Shown here piece by piece: positions 17,905 through 25,202 of a stretch of 35,532 nucleotides of DNA; within the stretch, counting starts at the first letter, position 1, and the number at the start of each line of letters is the position of its first letter. The notes under the pieces were generated by a model, which saw only the letters and a list, made by a program, of their open reading frames with translations, was not told where the DNA came from and ran no database searches. Location of the stretch: NCBI GenBank assembly GCA_902791625.1, contig CADAWN010000011.1, forward strand, positions 1 through 35,532. Reading direction: 5' to 3'. Made by a program: the position numbers and the translations under genes. The DNA is from an uncultured Erysipelotrichaceae bacterium. GTDB lineage: Bacteria > Bacillota_I > Bacilli_A > RF39 > UBA660.

Positions 17905-18125
17905 AAAAAATAAAAGAGACTTCATCCAAAGGACGAAATCTCGTGGTACCACCTTAATTTGTTATTTAATAATAACCTCTATATCTTTAACGGAATTACC
18001 CGAAATAACTTACTAAACTCAGTCCTTAGCTCCACTGCTACATTCCATAGTTAATATTAGTTATTTTCACCAACCATAACTTCTCTAAAAATAATTCCTA
18101 TGTACTCCTCAGCTTCAACGCCTAT
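17905..18125 (-). ncRNA. T-box riboswitch leader upstream of HD protein-valS operon
   Basis: The minus strand shows the core AAGGTGGTACCACG (17955-17942) and a 12-bp terminator stem (17916-17927 with 17931-17942, some G-U) followed by a U-rich tract. Stem I has the AGGAGTA loop strand, CATAG / CTATG helix, GGTTGGTG distal loop and the 3' specifier strand GAATGTAG. valS in the operon and UGGU in the antiterminator (pairs with A73) suggest Val, specifier GUA (18041-18039). Aligned by structure to the aspS leader in this window, the specifier would be UGU (18042-18040, Cys). The class is certain, the amino acid is not. Confidence 0.92.
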
Positions 18126-18131
18126 ACGCAC

Positions 18132-18160
18132 ATTATACAACTTATTTATTTATTTTTCAA
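18132..18160 (-). promoter_or_regulatory. Promoter of the second T-box transcript
   Basis: TTGAAA (18160-18155), 17-bp spacer, TATAAT (18137-18132) on the minus strand. The -35 overlaps the TGA stop of the upstream HD gene. Confidence 0.85.
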
Positions 18161-18933
18161 CTACATCTTTTCTTATTTTTCATATATATTTTAACTAAAT
18201 CATATGAACTAGTAAATCTATTTTCTGTTTTTTGATCATTAAATCTAATATTGTTATATAAATCATCTACATAACCCATCTTATCAATAAAGTCTACCAT
18301 TTCTTTAAAGTTATAATCAAAGATATATGCAAGATGACAAAGTACTACATCTGCTTTACTTGCTATATGTTGATAATCTATGGAACAGTTATTAACAAAG
18401 TCATGATATACTTCATCGCTAATCTTTTCATCTATAAATTCTTTTCCACCAAACATTGTTGAAAAAGATTCTTTAAGTGTTGATAAATATAATATATCTG
18501 TTTTATCACTATCTCTAATTATTTTTGAATGTAATTTTTCTCTTTCACTAAGTCCATTTTTAATAAATGGCTTATTATGATTAGCTATTGCTTCTTTAAT
18601 AATATTGTCATAACTTCTATCTTCTATCATTTTATTAATTAATCCTTTTTCAAAAAGAATATAATTACCTAACTCTCCATGATCAATACTATCTTTATCA
18701 ATAAATGTATGATAAGTTCTAATTTGTTCAAAACGTCCAATATCATGTAGAAGTCCTATAGCTTCAGCTAAGTCTACATCTTCATCACTTAATCTTAAAT
18801 GAGTAGCTAGTTGTTTTGATAAGCTACTTACTCTATAAGTATGTCTTATTTTCATTTCTATTTGAGGATCATTAATATCAAATTCATTAATATATTTATT
18901 TAGTTCTTTTTTTAATCTGTTTATGTCTATCAT
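18157..18933 (-). CDS. HD-domain metal-dependent phosphohydrolase (paralogue 2)
   Basis: 258 residues with the same ordered motifs as the gene at 17159-17893: IRHTYRVSSLSKQLATHLRL, AIGLLHDIGRFEQIRTYHTF, SIDHGELGNYI, AIANHNKPF and IRDSDKTDILYL. The two are clearly related by duplication but diverged. AAGGAG precedes ATG 18933. Stops with TGA. It has its own promoter and is separated from paralogue 1 by the T-box, so the pair is differently regulated. Substrate unknown. Confidence 0.85.
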   Translation of the reverse strand: MIDINRLKKELNKYINEFDINDPQIEMKIRHTYRVSSLSKQLATHLRLSDEDVDLAEAIGLLHDIGRFEQIRTYHTFIDKDSIDHGELGNYILFEKGLINKMIEDRSYDNIIKEAIANHNKPFIKNGLSEREKLHSKIIRDSDKTDILYLSTLKESFSTMFGGKEFIDEKISDEVYHDFVNNCSIDYQHIASKADVVLCHLAYIFDYNFKEMVDFIDKMGYVDDLYNNIRFNDQKTENRFTSSYDLVKIYMKNKKRCS

Positions 18934-18951
18934 ATTTTCATCTCCTTTTTG

Positions 18952-18980
18952 ATTTTAGCATTTTTTTTAGTTGTATTCAA
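18952..18980 (-). promoter_or_regulatory. Promoter of HD paralogue 2
   Basis: TTGAAT (18980-18975), 17-bp spacer, TAAAAT (18957-18952) on the minus strand. The -35 overlaps the -35 of the divergent deaminase promoter. Confidence 0.65.
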
Positions 18981-18998
18981 TAAATAATATGTTAAAAT
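18971..18998 (+). promoter_or_regulatory. Promoter of the dCMP deaminase gene
   Basis: TTGTAT (18971-18976), 16-bp spacer, TAAAAT (18993-18998). It shares bases with the minus-strand -35, so polymerase can occupy only one of the two promoters at a time. Confidence 0.55.
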
Positions 18999-19017
18999 AT
19001 TTCTAGAGGTGATTAAT

Positions 19018-19539
19018 GTGTCAGGAAAAAGAGAAGAATATTTAAGTTGGGATGAGTATTTTATGTCACTTGCAATTCTTTCTTCAGGAAGAAGTAAAGA
19101 TCCAAATACTCAAGTTGGTGCATGTATAGTAGATGAAAATAATCGTATTTTATCTATGGGATATAATGGTGCTCCTATTGGTTTTGATGATGATAAGTTT
19201 AGTTGGGCAAGAGAAGGTTCTATGCTTGAAACAAAGTATGCTTATGTGTGTCATGCTGAATTAAATGCTATTCTTAATTATAGAGGAAGTAAGTCTGATT
19301 TAATTGGTTCAAGAATATATGTTGATTTATTTCCATGTAATGAATGTGCGAAAGCAATTATTCAATCAGGTATTTCTGAAGTAGTTTATTTATCTGATAA
19401 ATATAATGGTACTGACGGAAATATAGCTGCTAAAAGAATGTTTGATGAATGTGGTGTTACTTATACTAAGTTAGAATTAAATACACAAATTAACATTGAT
19501 TTAGGAAATAGTAGTAAAAAAATAGTTTATAAAAAATAA
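19018..19539 (+). CDS. dCMP deaminase family protein (ComEB-like)
   Basis: 173 residues from GTG 19018, with AGAGGTG 6 nt upstream; an ATG at 19016 is out of frame. Zinc-dependent cytidine/deoxycytidylate deaminase fold: WDEYFMSLAILSSGRSKDPNTQVGACIV, the catalytic CHAELNAI motif (His ligand and proton-shuttle Glu) and PCNECAKAI (two Cys ligands). It converts dCMP to dUMP for dTMP supply; the B. subtilis homologue is comEB, which lies in a competence operon but has no proven competence role. Monocistronic here; followed by a hairpin that also covers the ribosome binding site of the next ORF. Confidence 0.92.
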   Translation: MSGKREEYLSWDEYFMSLAILSSGRSKDPNTQVGACIVDENNRILSMGYNGAPIGFDDDKFSWAREGSMLETKYAYVCHAELNAILNYRGSKSDLIGSRIYVDLFPCNECAKAIIQSGISEVVYLSDKYNGTDGNIAAKRMFDECGVTYTKLELNTQINIDLGNSSKKIVYKK

Positions 19540-19545
19540 CAAAAT

Positions 19546-19585
19546 AAACACTCCTACATATAATAAGACAAAGGAGTGTTTTTTT
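19546..19585 (+). terminator. Terminator-like hairpin that also buries a ribosome binding site
   Basis: 10-bp stem AAACACTCCT (19546-19555) / AGGAGTGTTT (19572-19581), 16-nt loop, then T residues directly before ATG 19586. The AGGAG in the right arm is the Shine-Dalgarno of the following small ORF. Confidence 0.7.
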
Positions 19586-19804
19586 ATGAAATATAATAAC
19601 AAGAATTATTATCCACAAAATGTAGTTTATTATAAAGATGAAAGAGGAATACTAATTCCATTTCTATTTGGTGGAGTTGCTGGTACTGCTTTAGGTTATG
19701 GTATTGCTAACAACAATATGTATAAAAATAATAATCAACCAGCATATTTTTTCCAACCATATTATCCATATCAACCATATCCACCTTATCCATATTATTA
19801 TTAA
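19586..19804 (+). CDS. Small Tyr/Pro-rich protein with glycine-rich segment
   Basis: 72 residues. Polar N terminus (MKYNNKNYYPQNVVYYKDERG), then LIPFLFGGVAGTALGYGIA, a glycine-zipper-like hydrophobic stretch, and a tail almost entirely Tyr, Pro and Gln. It resembles small coat-like or surface-adhesive proteins in composition only; no family assigned. AGGAG is 9 nt from the ATG, but lies inside a hairpin that can also act as the terminator of the deaminase gene. It is therefore probably expressed under restricted conditions or from an unseen promoter. Confidence 0.65.
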   Translation: MKYNNKNYYPQNVVYYKDERGILIPFLFGGVAGTALGYGIANNNMYKNNNQPAYFFQPYYPYQPYPPYPYYY

Positions 19805-19826
19805 AAGTTCTTAGGAACTTTTTTTA
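19804..19826. terminator. Bidirectional terminator between the small ORF and the kinase gene
   Basis: 7-bp stem AAAGTTC / GAACTTT with 4-nt loop (19804-19821) followed by T residues on the plus strand. It sits between convergent genes. Confidence 0.75.
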
Positions 19827-21062
19827 GTTTGTTGGTAACGTAATATAAACAGTTGTACCTTTTCCAATAGATGAAGTATACCTCATCTCTCCTCCATGTA
19901 ATTTAATAATTTCTTTTGAAAGCGATACACCAAGTCCTGTACCTCGCTCCTTAGTGGTATAAAAAGCTTCTCCTATTTTACTTAAGGTTTCACTACTCAT
20001 TCCCTCTCCATTATCTTCTATTGTAATAGTTATATTATTGTTACTTTCTACTAGGTTTAAATTAATTATTTCATCACCTTTAGATGCTTCAATACTATTC
20101 TTAAAAACATTAACAAATACTTGTTTCATTCTATTATAATCTAGATTTAAGTATATTTCATCATCTGGTAAATTAGATAAATATTTAACATTTTTATTTT
20201 TTAAAATTGGTTTAAACTCCTCTTCTATTTCTTCAAGTAAATATACAATATCAACATCTTCTTTATTAATTTTTAATTTAGTATAATCTAAAAAGTCATC
20301 CATAAGAAATAGTGTTCTATTAATTTCTGAATTAATTATTGGTAAATACTTTTTATAATTCTTATAATTAGCTTCACTCATCATATCTAAATACCCTCTA
20401 CATACTGCAAGAGGATTTTTAATCTCATGTGATATTTTAAAAAGGGATAGTTTTATTTCTTTCTCACGATTAAGTTCATTAATGGTACTGTTATAATCAA
20501 GTACTGCTTCACTCTTATTAAAAAGAAGTAAGATAATATAAGATATAAGTAAAAACATAACTGTCATTATAACAACATTAAGTATTAAAAAAGTAAGATC
20601 TATTTTATTAAGAAAATAATATGTAGTTATAAAAATCATAAAAAAGATTCTTATTATAGAAAAAGGGAAAAATATCATATTAACATCAATAGTATTACGC
20701 ATGTTAAGTATATAATAAATAAAAAAGTATAATCCATATTCAGTAATTAGAAGTACTAAAGATATATTTATTTTTAGATATAAAAATATAATTAATATAA
20801 CTGAAAGTACAATTGAAACATTAAGTCTTCTTTTTAAATAAGTTATTAGAAGTGGAATATTAACAATTACTATTACATAAATATAATTATTTATATTAAG
20901 ATTTCTAAGTAGTAGATATGTTGATGAAATCATAGATATTTCAAAATATATATTTTTTTCTTTCACATCTAAATTCTTCGCATTTGCGAAATAAACTAAA
21001 TAAATCATAATAGGAAAAAATAAGTATGTAAGATTAATTAATAAATTATCAAATATATTCAT
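19824..21062 (-). CDS. Membrane sensor histidine kinase (KinB-like, orphan)
   Basis: 412 residues. About six hydrophobic segments fill the first 180 residues with no extracellular domain, as in KinB-type sporulation kinases. Then the dimerisation and phosphoacceptor motif SLFKISHEIKNPLAVCRGYLDMM (His at about 212) and the HATPase_c blocks: N box VNVFKNSIEASKGD, G1 TIEDNGEGMS, F/G2 FYTTKERGTGLGVSLSKEII and the final GGEMRYTSSIGKGTTVYITLP. No response regulator gene is adjacent. It probably phosphorylates a shared regulator such as Spo0F/Spo0A. Spo0A-like boxes overlap its promoter. GAAGGT precedes the ATG. Confidence 0.88.
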   Translation of the reverse strand: MNIFDNLLINLTYLFFPIMIYLVYFANAKNLDVKEKNIYFEISMISSTYLLLRNLNINNYIYVIVIVNIPLLITYLKRRLNVSIVLSVILIIFLYLKINISLVLLITEYGLYFFIYYILNMRNTIDVNMIFFPFSIIRIFFMIFITTYYFLNKIDLTFLILNVVIMTVMFLLISYIILLLFNKSEAVLDYNSTINELNREKEIKLSLFKISHEIKNPLAVCRGYLDMMSEANYKNYKKYLPIINSEINRTLFLMDDFLDYTKLKINKEDVDIVYLLEEIEEEFKPILKNKNVKYLSNLPDDEIYLNLDYNRMKQVFVNVFKNSIEASKGDEIINLNLVESNNNITITIEDNGEGMSSETLSKIGEAFYTTKERGTGLGVSLSKEIIKLHGGEMRYTSSIGKGTTVYITLPTN

Positions 21063-21077
21063 AAATTACCTTCTTTC

Positions 21078-21117
21078 ATTATAAATATATCTTTTTTATT
21101 TGTCGTATTTTGTCGAA
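21078..21117 (-). promoter_or_regulatory. Kinase promoter overlapped by two Spo0A-like boxes
   Basis: On the minus strand, TATAAT (21083-21078) lies 17 bp from ACGACA (21106-21101). The plus strand shows TGTCGTA (21101-21107) and TGTCGAA (21111-21117), ten bases apart. The second matches the 0A-box core TGNCGAA; the first has one mismatch and overlaps the weak -35. This arrangement is typical of Spo0A-activated sigma-A promoters. Inference, no spo0A gene is in the window. Confidence 0.5.
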
Positions 21118-21165
21118 TTATGTTTTTTAATGAATTTATTTGTAAAAATTTGTTTAATTAAAATA

Positions 21166-21193
21166 TTGCGCTTATAAAAATTTATGTTATAAT
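21166..21193 (+). promoter_or_regulatory. Promoter of tRNA-Gly
   Basis: TTGCGC (21166-21171), 16-bp spacer, TATAAT (21188-21193), 16 nt before the tRNA. Strong -10. Confidence 0.7.
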
Positions 21194-21208
21194 AAGTATG
21201 TATTAAGC

Positions 21209-21283
21209 GCAAACATAGTTTAATGGTTAGAATATGACCTTGCCAAGGTTGTGATGGGGGTTCGATTCCCCTTGTTTGCTCCA
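21209..21283 (+). tRNA. tRNA-Gly (anticodon GCC)
   Basis: Cloverleaf read by eye: acceptor GCAAACA / TGTTTGC, T73 discriminator and encoded CCA (21281-21283). D arm with AATGGTTAGAAT, anticodon stem TGACC / GGTTG with loop TTGCCAA (anticodon GCC), and T arm GGGGG TTCGATT CCCC. U73 and GCC both fit glycine. Single-gene unit with promoter and terminator. Confidence 0.97.
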
Positions 21284-21292
21284 TAAAAAATC

Positions 21293-21318
21293 AAACTAGT
21301 CTTCCGACTAGTTTTTTT
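21293..21318 (+). terminator. Terminator of tRNA-Gly
   Basis: 9-bp stem AAACTAGTC / GACTAGTTT with TTCC loop (21293-21314) followed by T residues. The palindromic stem could also stop the convergent gene at 21335, although the A run on that side is short. Confidence 0.85.
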
Positions 21319-21334
21319 ATTCAACTTTTTTTAA

Positions 21335-22105
21335 TTAACTAAGTTGTTTATTGTTAGATTGTTTTAAATAATTTCCATCTTCACTCATAGTTGGTAAAGG
21401 AATAATTTTTCCTTCTTTAGTTCTAATTTGTATATTGTTAAATTTGTAGAATCCTCTAATTTCTTCTCTATCATCATAATAAACCATATTAAAATCACCA
21501 CAAGGATTTAATAACATACCAGTAGTATCAATATTATTAGGATTAACTCCATTTTTATTGTAATCTCTTACAAAATTTCTAATATCATCTTTTAGTGTTA
21601 CATAACCACCAAGATCTCCATAGGAAAAATTATCAGATACATTAGATTTACCATGAGAATGTCCTTTGCATATTATAGGTTTACCTATAGTTTGGATATC
21701 TTCTGGTCTAAGTTCTTGTAAAAAATTTGCAATATATTGAGTTATAGTATTATGATCACATTCTATTTGATTTATTTGTGATTTGTCAGAAAATATTGTT
21801 TCAAAAACAATACTACCATCTATTTTTTCCCAACCAATCATAAAATAAGGTATTTCACTATTAGTTCTTTGAGTTATGTCTTGTATTGTAGCTAATTCAT
21901 TGTAAATTTCTTCACTTATATACACATTATCGTTATTGTTATTAACATTTGGAAATTTTAAAGGTGAAACAGGTATATTATACATTGCATCACCAATAAA
22001 ACCTTTTTCTAAATATTCTTCAAATACTTGTGAATAGAAATTGCCATTAGGATTTTTCTCAAATAGACATTCTATTGTAATATCATCTGCTACTTTTCTT
22101 TCCAT
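21335..22105 (-). CDS. Putative JAMM/MPN+ metalloprotease-like protein
   Basis: About 256 residues. Three ATG codons stand in a row (22111, 22108, 22105); GGAG is best placed for 22105. Numbering from 22111, the central part has His151-Ser-His153 followed at proper distance by Ser163-Tyr-Gly-Asp166, the H-x-H...S-x-x-D signature of JAB/MPN+ zinc proteases, with a candidate Glu (about 86) before the hydrophobic strand YFMIGWEK. MPN+ proteins cleave isopeptide bonds or process small modifiers, but the surrounding sequence is not one I recognise, so function is inferred from the motif only. No signal peptide. It follows an HExxH protein gene by about 50 bp. Confidence 0.6.
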   Translation of the reverse strand: MERKVADDITIECLFEKNPNGNFYSQVFEEYLEKGFIGDAMYNIPVSPLKFPNVNNNNDNVYISEEIYNELATIQDITQRTNSEIPYFMIGWEKIDGSIVFETIFSDKSQINQIECDHNTITQYIANFLQELRPEDIQTIGKPIICKGHSHGKSNVSDNFSYGDLGGYVTLKDDIRNFVRDYNKNGVNPNNIDTTGMLLNPCGDFNMVYYDDREEIRGFYKFNNIQIRTKEGKIIPLPTMSEDGNYLKQSNNKQLS

Positions 22106-22159
22106 CATCATTACTCCATTCTAATATATTTTTTATATCTAGTATAATATTAGCTTATA

Positions 22160-22987
22160 TTATATATTGTTATTTTTACTAAACTGTGATTTTATATCAA
22201 AGTGATATTTTTTGAAATTAAAAGATAAAGGTGTAGACATCATAGAAATTAATTCATCTTTATTTTTTTCATAGTCTGGATCACTTTTTAGCTTATTAAA
22301 ATGTGTTTCAACAATAAATTGATTTAGTTCATTATATGTTTTATTAATATATTCATCTAGTTCATCAAACCATTTTGAATATTCAACAAATGATGTTGTT
22401 TCACTAAATGATTTAATCTTATCATCCTTCAATTCTCCTAAAATAATGAATTTATCCATATTTTCTAGAAATTTTAAAGTATTTTCTAATGAATTATATT
22501 TACATAGTTCCATAATCAAATCATTTAAACTAGATTCTAAATAATATGATTGCATTTTCTCTTTTCCAATTATATGTTCTACCAATTTTGCATAATGCAA
22601 TTCATTTGAATATCCACTCTCATTATTAGAATCAAAGTATCTTTCAGTTAATAATTCAGTATAGCCTTCATTAATTCCTATTCCTATATCTTTCTTTTCA
22701 TTTACATTTTGGTGATGAAAGCCACTATTAAATTCCATTTTATCTTCATTATAATAACTAGAAGCAGCATGAAATAATTCGTGATAAAAAGTTCCTTTAT
22801 TATTTTTTTCATGTATTGCAATAACCCCAGTTGGACTATATGAGCCATTCGCATGTTCATTTTTGTTTTTTTCTAATAAGTCAATATCAATATTTCTAAT
22901 ATTTTGTTTTACTATTTCAAAATCAATAAGATTTAACTCTTTTTCCATAGTATTTAAAAAATTTTGTATTAATAATTCATAATTCAT
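22160..22987 (-). CDS. Putative HExxH zinc metalloprotease
   Basis: 275 residues from ATG 22987, which has AGAGGT upstream. The frame extends 19 codons further without a ribosome binding site. A zincin motif FYHELFHAAS (His69, Glu70, His73) is followed 34 residues later by GINEGYTELLTERYF, whose Glu107 fits the third ligand of a gluzincin. The preceding VIAIHEKNNKGTF reads like the substrate-cleft strand of this fold. No signal peptide or membrane segment, so cytosolic or released by another route. Family not recognised. Probably co-transcribed with the JAMM-like gene downstream. Confidence 0.65.
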   Translation of the reverse strand: MNYELLIQNFLNTMEKELNLIDFEIVKQNIRNIDIDLLEKNKNEHANGSYSPTGVIAIHEKNNKGTFYHELFHAASSYYNEDKMEFNSGFHHQNVNEKKDIGIGINEGYTELLTERYFDSNNESGYSNELHYAKLVEHIIGKEKMQSYYLESSLNDLIMELCKYNSLENTLKFLENMDKFIILGELKDDKIKSFSETTSFVEYSKWFDELDEYINKTYNELNQFIVETHFNKLKSDPDYEKNKDELISMMSTPLSFNFKKYHFDIKSQFSKNNNI

Positions 22988-23048
22988 AAATATACCTCTA
23001 GCATTTAATATTTTTATATCAATTAAATTACTTACTATTCCCAATATA

Positions 23049-23079
23049 ATTATATCATAGTACTTATACTAACTGTTAA
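23049..23079 (-). promoter_or_regulatory. Possible promoter of the HExxH gene
   Basis: TATAAT (23054-23049) with a poor -35, TTAACA (23079-23074), at 19-bp spacing on the minus strand. Long spacing makes this tentative. Confidence 0.3.
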
Positions 23080-24262
23080 CATTTATTTTATTAATTATAT
23101 CTTGGTGTTCTTTGTTATTTAAGTAACTCTTATCTAGAGTTTTATAATCTTTTAGATAAGTATATTTAAATTTTAATATTTTTTCTACTGATTTATTTAT
23201 TCTTTCTTCACTAATATTTTTCTTAATATATTCTATTGCCTTCTTACTACCATTAGGCATTAAAAGTAAATCAGTTCCTGCATTAATAGTTTTAGTATAT
23301 ATTTCTTCATCTGTATAATTCTTTGTAAGAGCCCCCATATTTAGGGCATCTGTAATAACTAAACCTTTATATCCCATATCTTTATATAAAATATCAGTAA
23401 TTATTTTTTCTGATAAACTACTAGGAATTCCATCACTAGTAATATTAGTAAAGTTTAAGTGCCCTATCATTATAATTTTAGCATCACTTTCTATTGCCTT
23501 TTTAAATGGTATAAGTTCAAAATTCTTTAATTCATCATAACTCTTTGTAATAACTGGTAAATTATAATGAGAGTCTACACTAGTATCTCCATGACCTGGA
23601 AAATGTTTATATGTTGCGATTACTCCATTTTCTTCTAATCCTTTAGCATAACTAAGTGCCATATTAGATACTTGATCTGGGGTAGTACCAAAACTTCTTT
23701 TACCGATAACTTTATTATTTTCATTTGAATAAATATCAAGTACTGGAGCATAATCAACATTAACTCCAATTGTTCTTAATTCTTCTGCAGTAAGTTTACC
23801 TACTTGATATGCAAGAGAAGTATCATTAGTTTGTCCTAGATAATACATATATGGAATATTAGTTGGATTTACATCTTTTAGTTGCAATAATCTCTGAACA
23901 TTTCCACCTTCTTCATCAATTGATATAATCATAGGAATATCGCTATTTTCTTGCATATCATCAACAAACTTTTTTGTTTTATCAAAAGTCGTAATATTAT
24001 CTTGCATTAGAATAAATCCACCCGGATTATATGTTTTTAATGTATTTTTAAAATCATCATCAACAGTATCACTACTTGAATAAAGTATTAACATCTGAGC
24101 TATTTTTTGTTCAAGTGTCATTTTAGACATTTTATTTTTTACTTTTTCATCAATAGTTAATTTTTTAGTTTCTTTCTTCTTATCAGTTTTAGTTGTTGTA
24201 CTACATCCTACCAATAAAACTATAGTCAGAAATAAACAAATAATTATTTTTATCCTTTTCAA
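23069..24262 (-). CDS. NagZ-like beta-N-acetylhexosaminidase lipoprotein (GH3)
   Basis: 397 residues if started at TTG 24262, which gives a textbook lipoprotein signal (MKRIKIIICLFLTIVLLVGC, Cys20) with GGAG 9-10 nt upstream. The alternative ATG at 24277 lies within the upstream gene and has no ribosome binding site. Glycoside hydrolase family 3 motifs: ISIDEEGGNVQRL, ATYKHFPGHGDTSVDSHYNLP (the Asp-His catalytic dyad loop) and VITDALNMGAL (nucleophile Asp). NagZ enzymes release GlcNAc from peptidoglycan fragments; Gram-positive versions are exported, as here. Coupled to an APH-fold kinase gene directly upstream. Confidence 0.9.
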   Translation of the reverse strand: MKRIKIIICLFLTIVLLVGCSTTTKTDKKKETKKLTIDEKVKNKMSKMTLEQKIAQMLILYSSSDTVDDDFKNTLKTYNPGGFILMQDNITTFDKTKKFVDDMQENSDIPMIISIDEEGGNVQRLLQLKDVNPTNIPYMYYLGQTNDTSLAYQVGKLTAEELRTIGVNVDYAPVLDIYSNENNKVIGKRSFGTTPDQVSNMALSYAKGLEENGVIATYKHFPGHGDTSVDSHYNLPVITKSYDELKNFELIPFKKAIESDAKIIMIGHLNFTNITSDGIPSSLSEKIITDILYKDMGYKGLVITDALNMGALTKNYTDEEIYTKTINAGTDLLLMPNGSKKAIEYIKKNISEERINKSVEKILKFKYTYLKDYKTLDKSYLNNKEHQDIINKINVNS

Positions 24263-24263
24263 A

Positions 24264-25133
24264 TTAAACAACTCCATTCTTATTTTTTAATTTACTTAAA
24301 TAATCTAAAACAATTGAATAATTAGTTCTATAAAAATCAGAATCAACTCTACTTTTATTTACAATCCACCATAATGTTGTATATGAATCAAATAAACTAT
24401 AAAAATCCAATCTATCATAAAAATCTTTATCTACTTTTTTTATTTTTTTATAACCTGTTAATAATTTATTAAACTGTTCACTAGATAGTAATCTCTTCAT
24501 CTTTACAAAATCAAAAACGTATTCCCCATTTTTCATTCCTTCCATATCGATTAGTCCAACTTCGTTGTTATTAAATATAAGATTACCTATTCTAAAATCC
24601 ATATGTACTATTGAGTTCTTATAATTGTTTTTTATTTTATTATTTATATATTTTTTTAAATAGTTATATATTACTTCATTATCTTCTTTAAAAATACTTT
24701 TTAAAACATCTTGTGTTTTTTCTAATGTATTATTTAAATATGTTATCCAAAAATCATTATCTTCATCAATCAACGGAAGACTATGTAATTTACCAAGTAA
24801 TATACCTATATTCTCTATTTGTTCATCTGTTAATGAATTTGCATCTTCATCAAACTTATTTTCTCCTTCGACAAATGTCATAATAATATAGTTTTTGTCA
24901 TCTACTATTCCATTATCTATTAATTTAGGTGTAGTTATATATTTAGATAGATATTCAATATATTTACTTTCTCTTATTCTTTTTTGTTCTTTACCATTAA
25001 TTTTAAATACATATTTTTGATTTATTGTTTCTACTATATAGACATTAGAACTGAATGAATTATTTGCACTTTCTATTTTGTTTATTTCAATATTAAGTCT
25101 TTTAAAAATATTTCTAATCATTTCTTCTTTCAT
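24264..25133 (-). CDS. APH-family small-molecule kinase
   Basis: 289 residues of the aminoglycoside phosphotransferase/choline kinase fold. SSNVYIVETINQKYVFKINGKE is the nucleotide-binding sheet with its Lys. IVHMDFRIGNLIF is the catalytic loop (HxDxxxxN) and VGLIDMEGMKNGEYVFD carries the metal-binding Asp. The substrate is not readable. Because it is translationally joined to a NagZ-like hydrolase, an amino-sugar kinase of cell-wall recycling (compare AmgK, also APH fold) is plausible, but choline-type or antibiotic substrates are not excluded. CGAGGT precedes ATG 25133. No convincing promoter found; a TAAAAT element lies about 30 bp upstream. Confidence 0.8.
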   Translation of the reverse strand: MKEEMIRNIFKRLNIEINKIESANNSFSSNVYIVETINQKYVFKINGKEQKRIRESKYIEYLSKYITTPKLIDNGIVDDKNYIIMTFVEGENKFDEDANSLTDEQIENIGILLGKLHSLPLIDEDNDFWITYLNNTLEKTQDVLKSIFKEDNEVIYNYLKKYINNKIKNNYKNSIVHMDFRIGNLIFNNNEVGLIDMEGMKNGEYVFDFVKMKRLLSSEQFNKLLTGYKKIKKVDKDFYDRLDFYSLFDSYTTLWWIVNKSRVDSDFYRTNYSIVLDYLSKLKNKNGVV

Positions 25134-25202
25134 ATTAACCTCGAAATAAATACTATATAATTTATTTTAACACCTTTTACTTATTTTTTAAATCACTATT
25201 TC

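Noticed and set aside
21096..21284. Minus-strand 62-codon ORF across tRNA-Gly
   Set aside because: It runs antisense through the tRNA and the kinase promoter; the tRNA explains its sequence.
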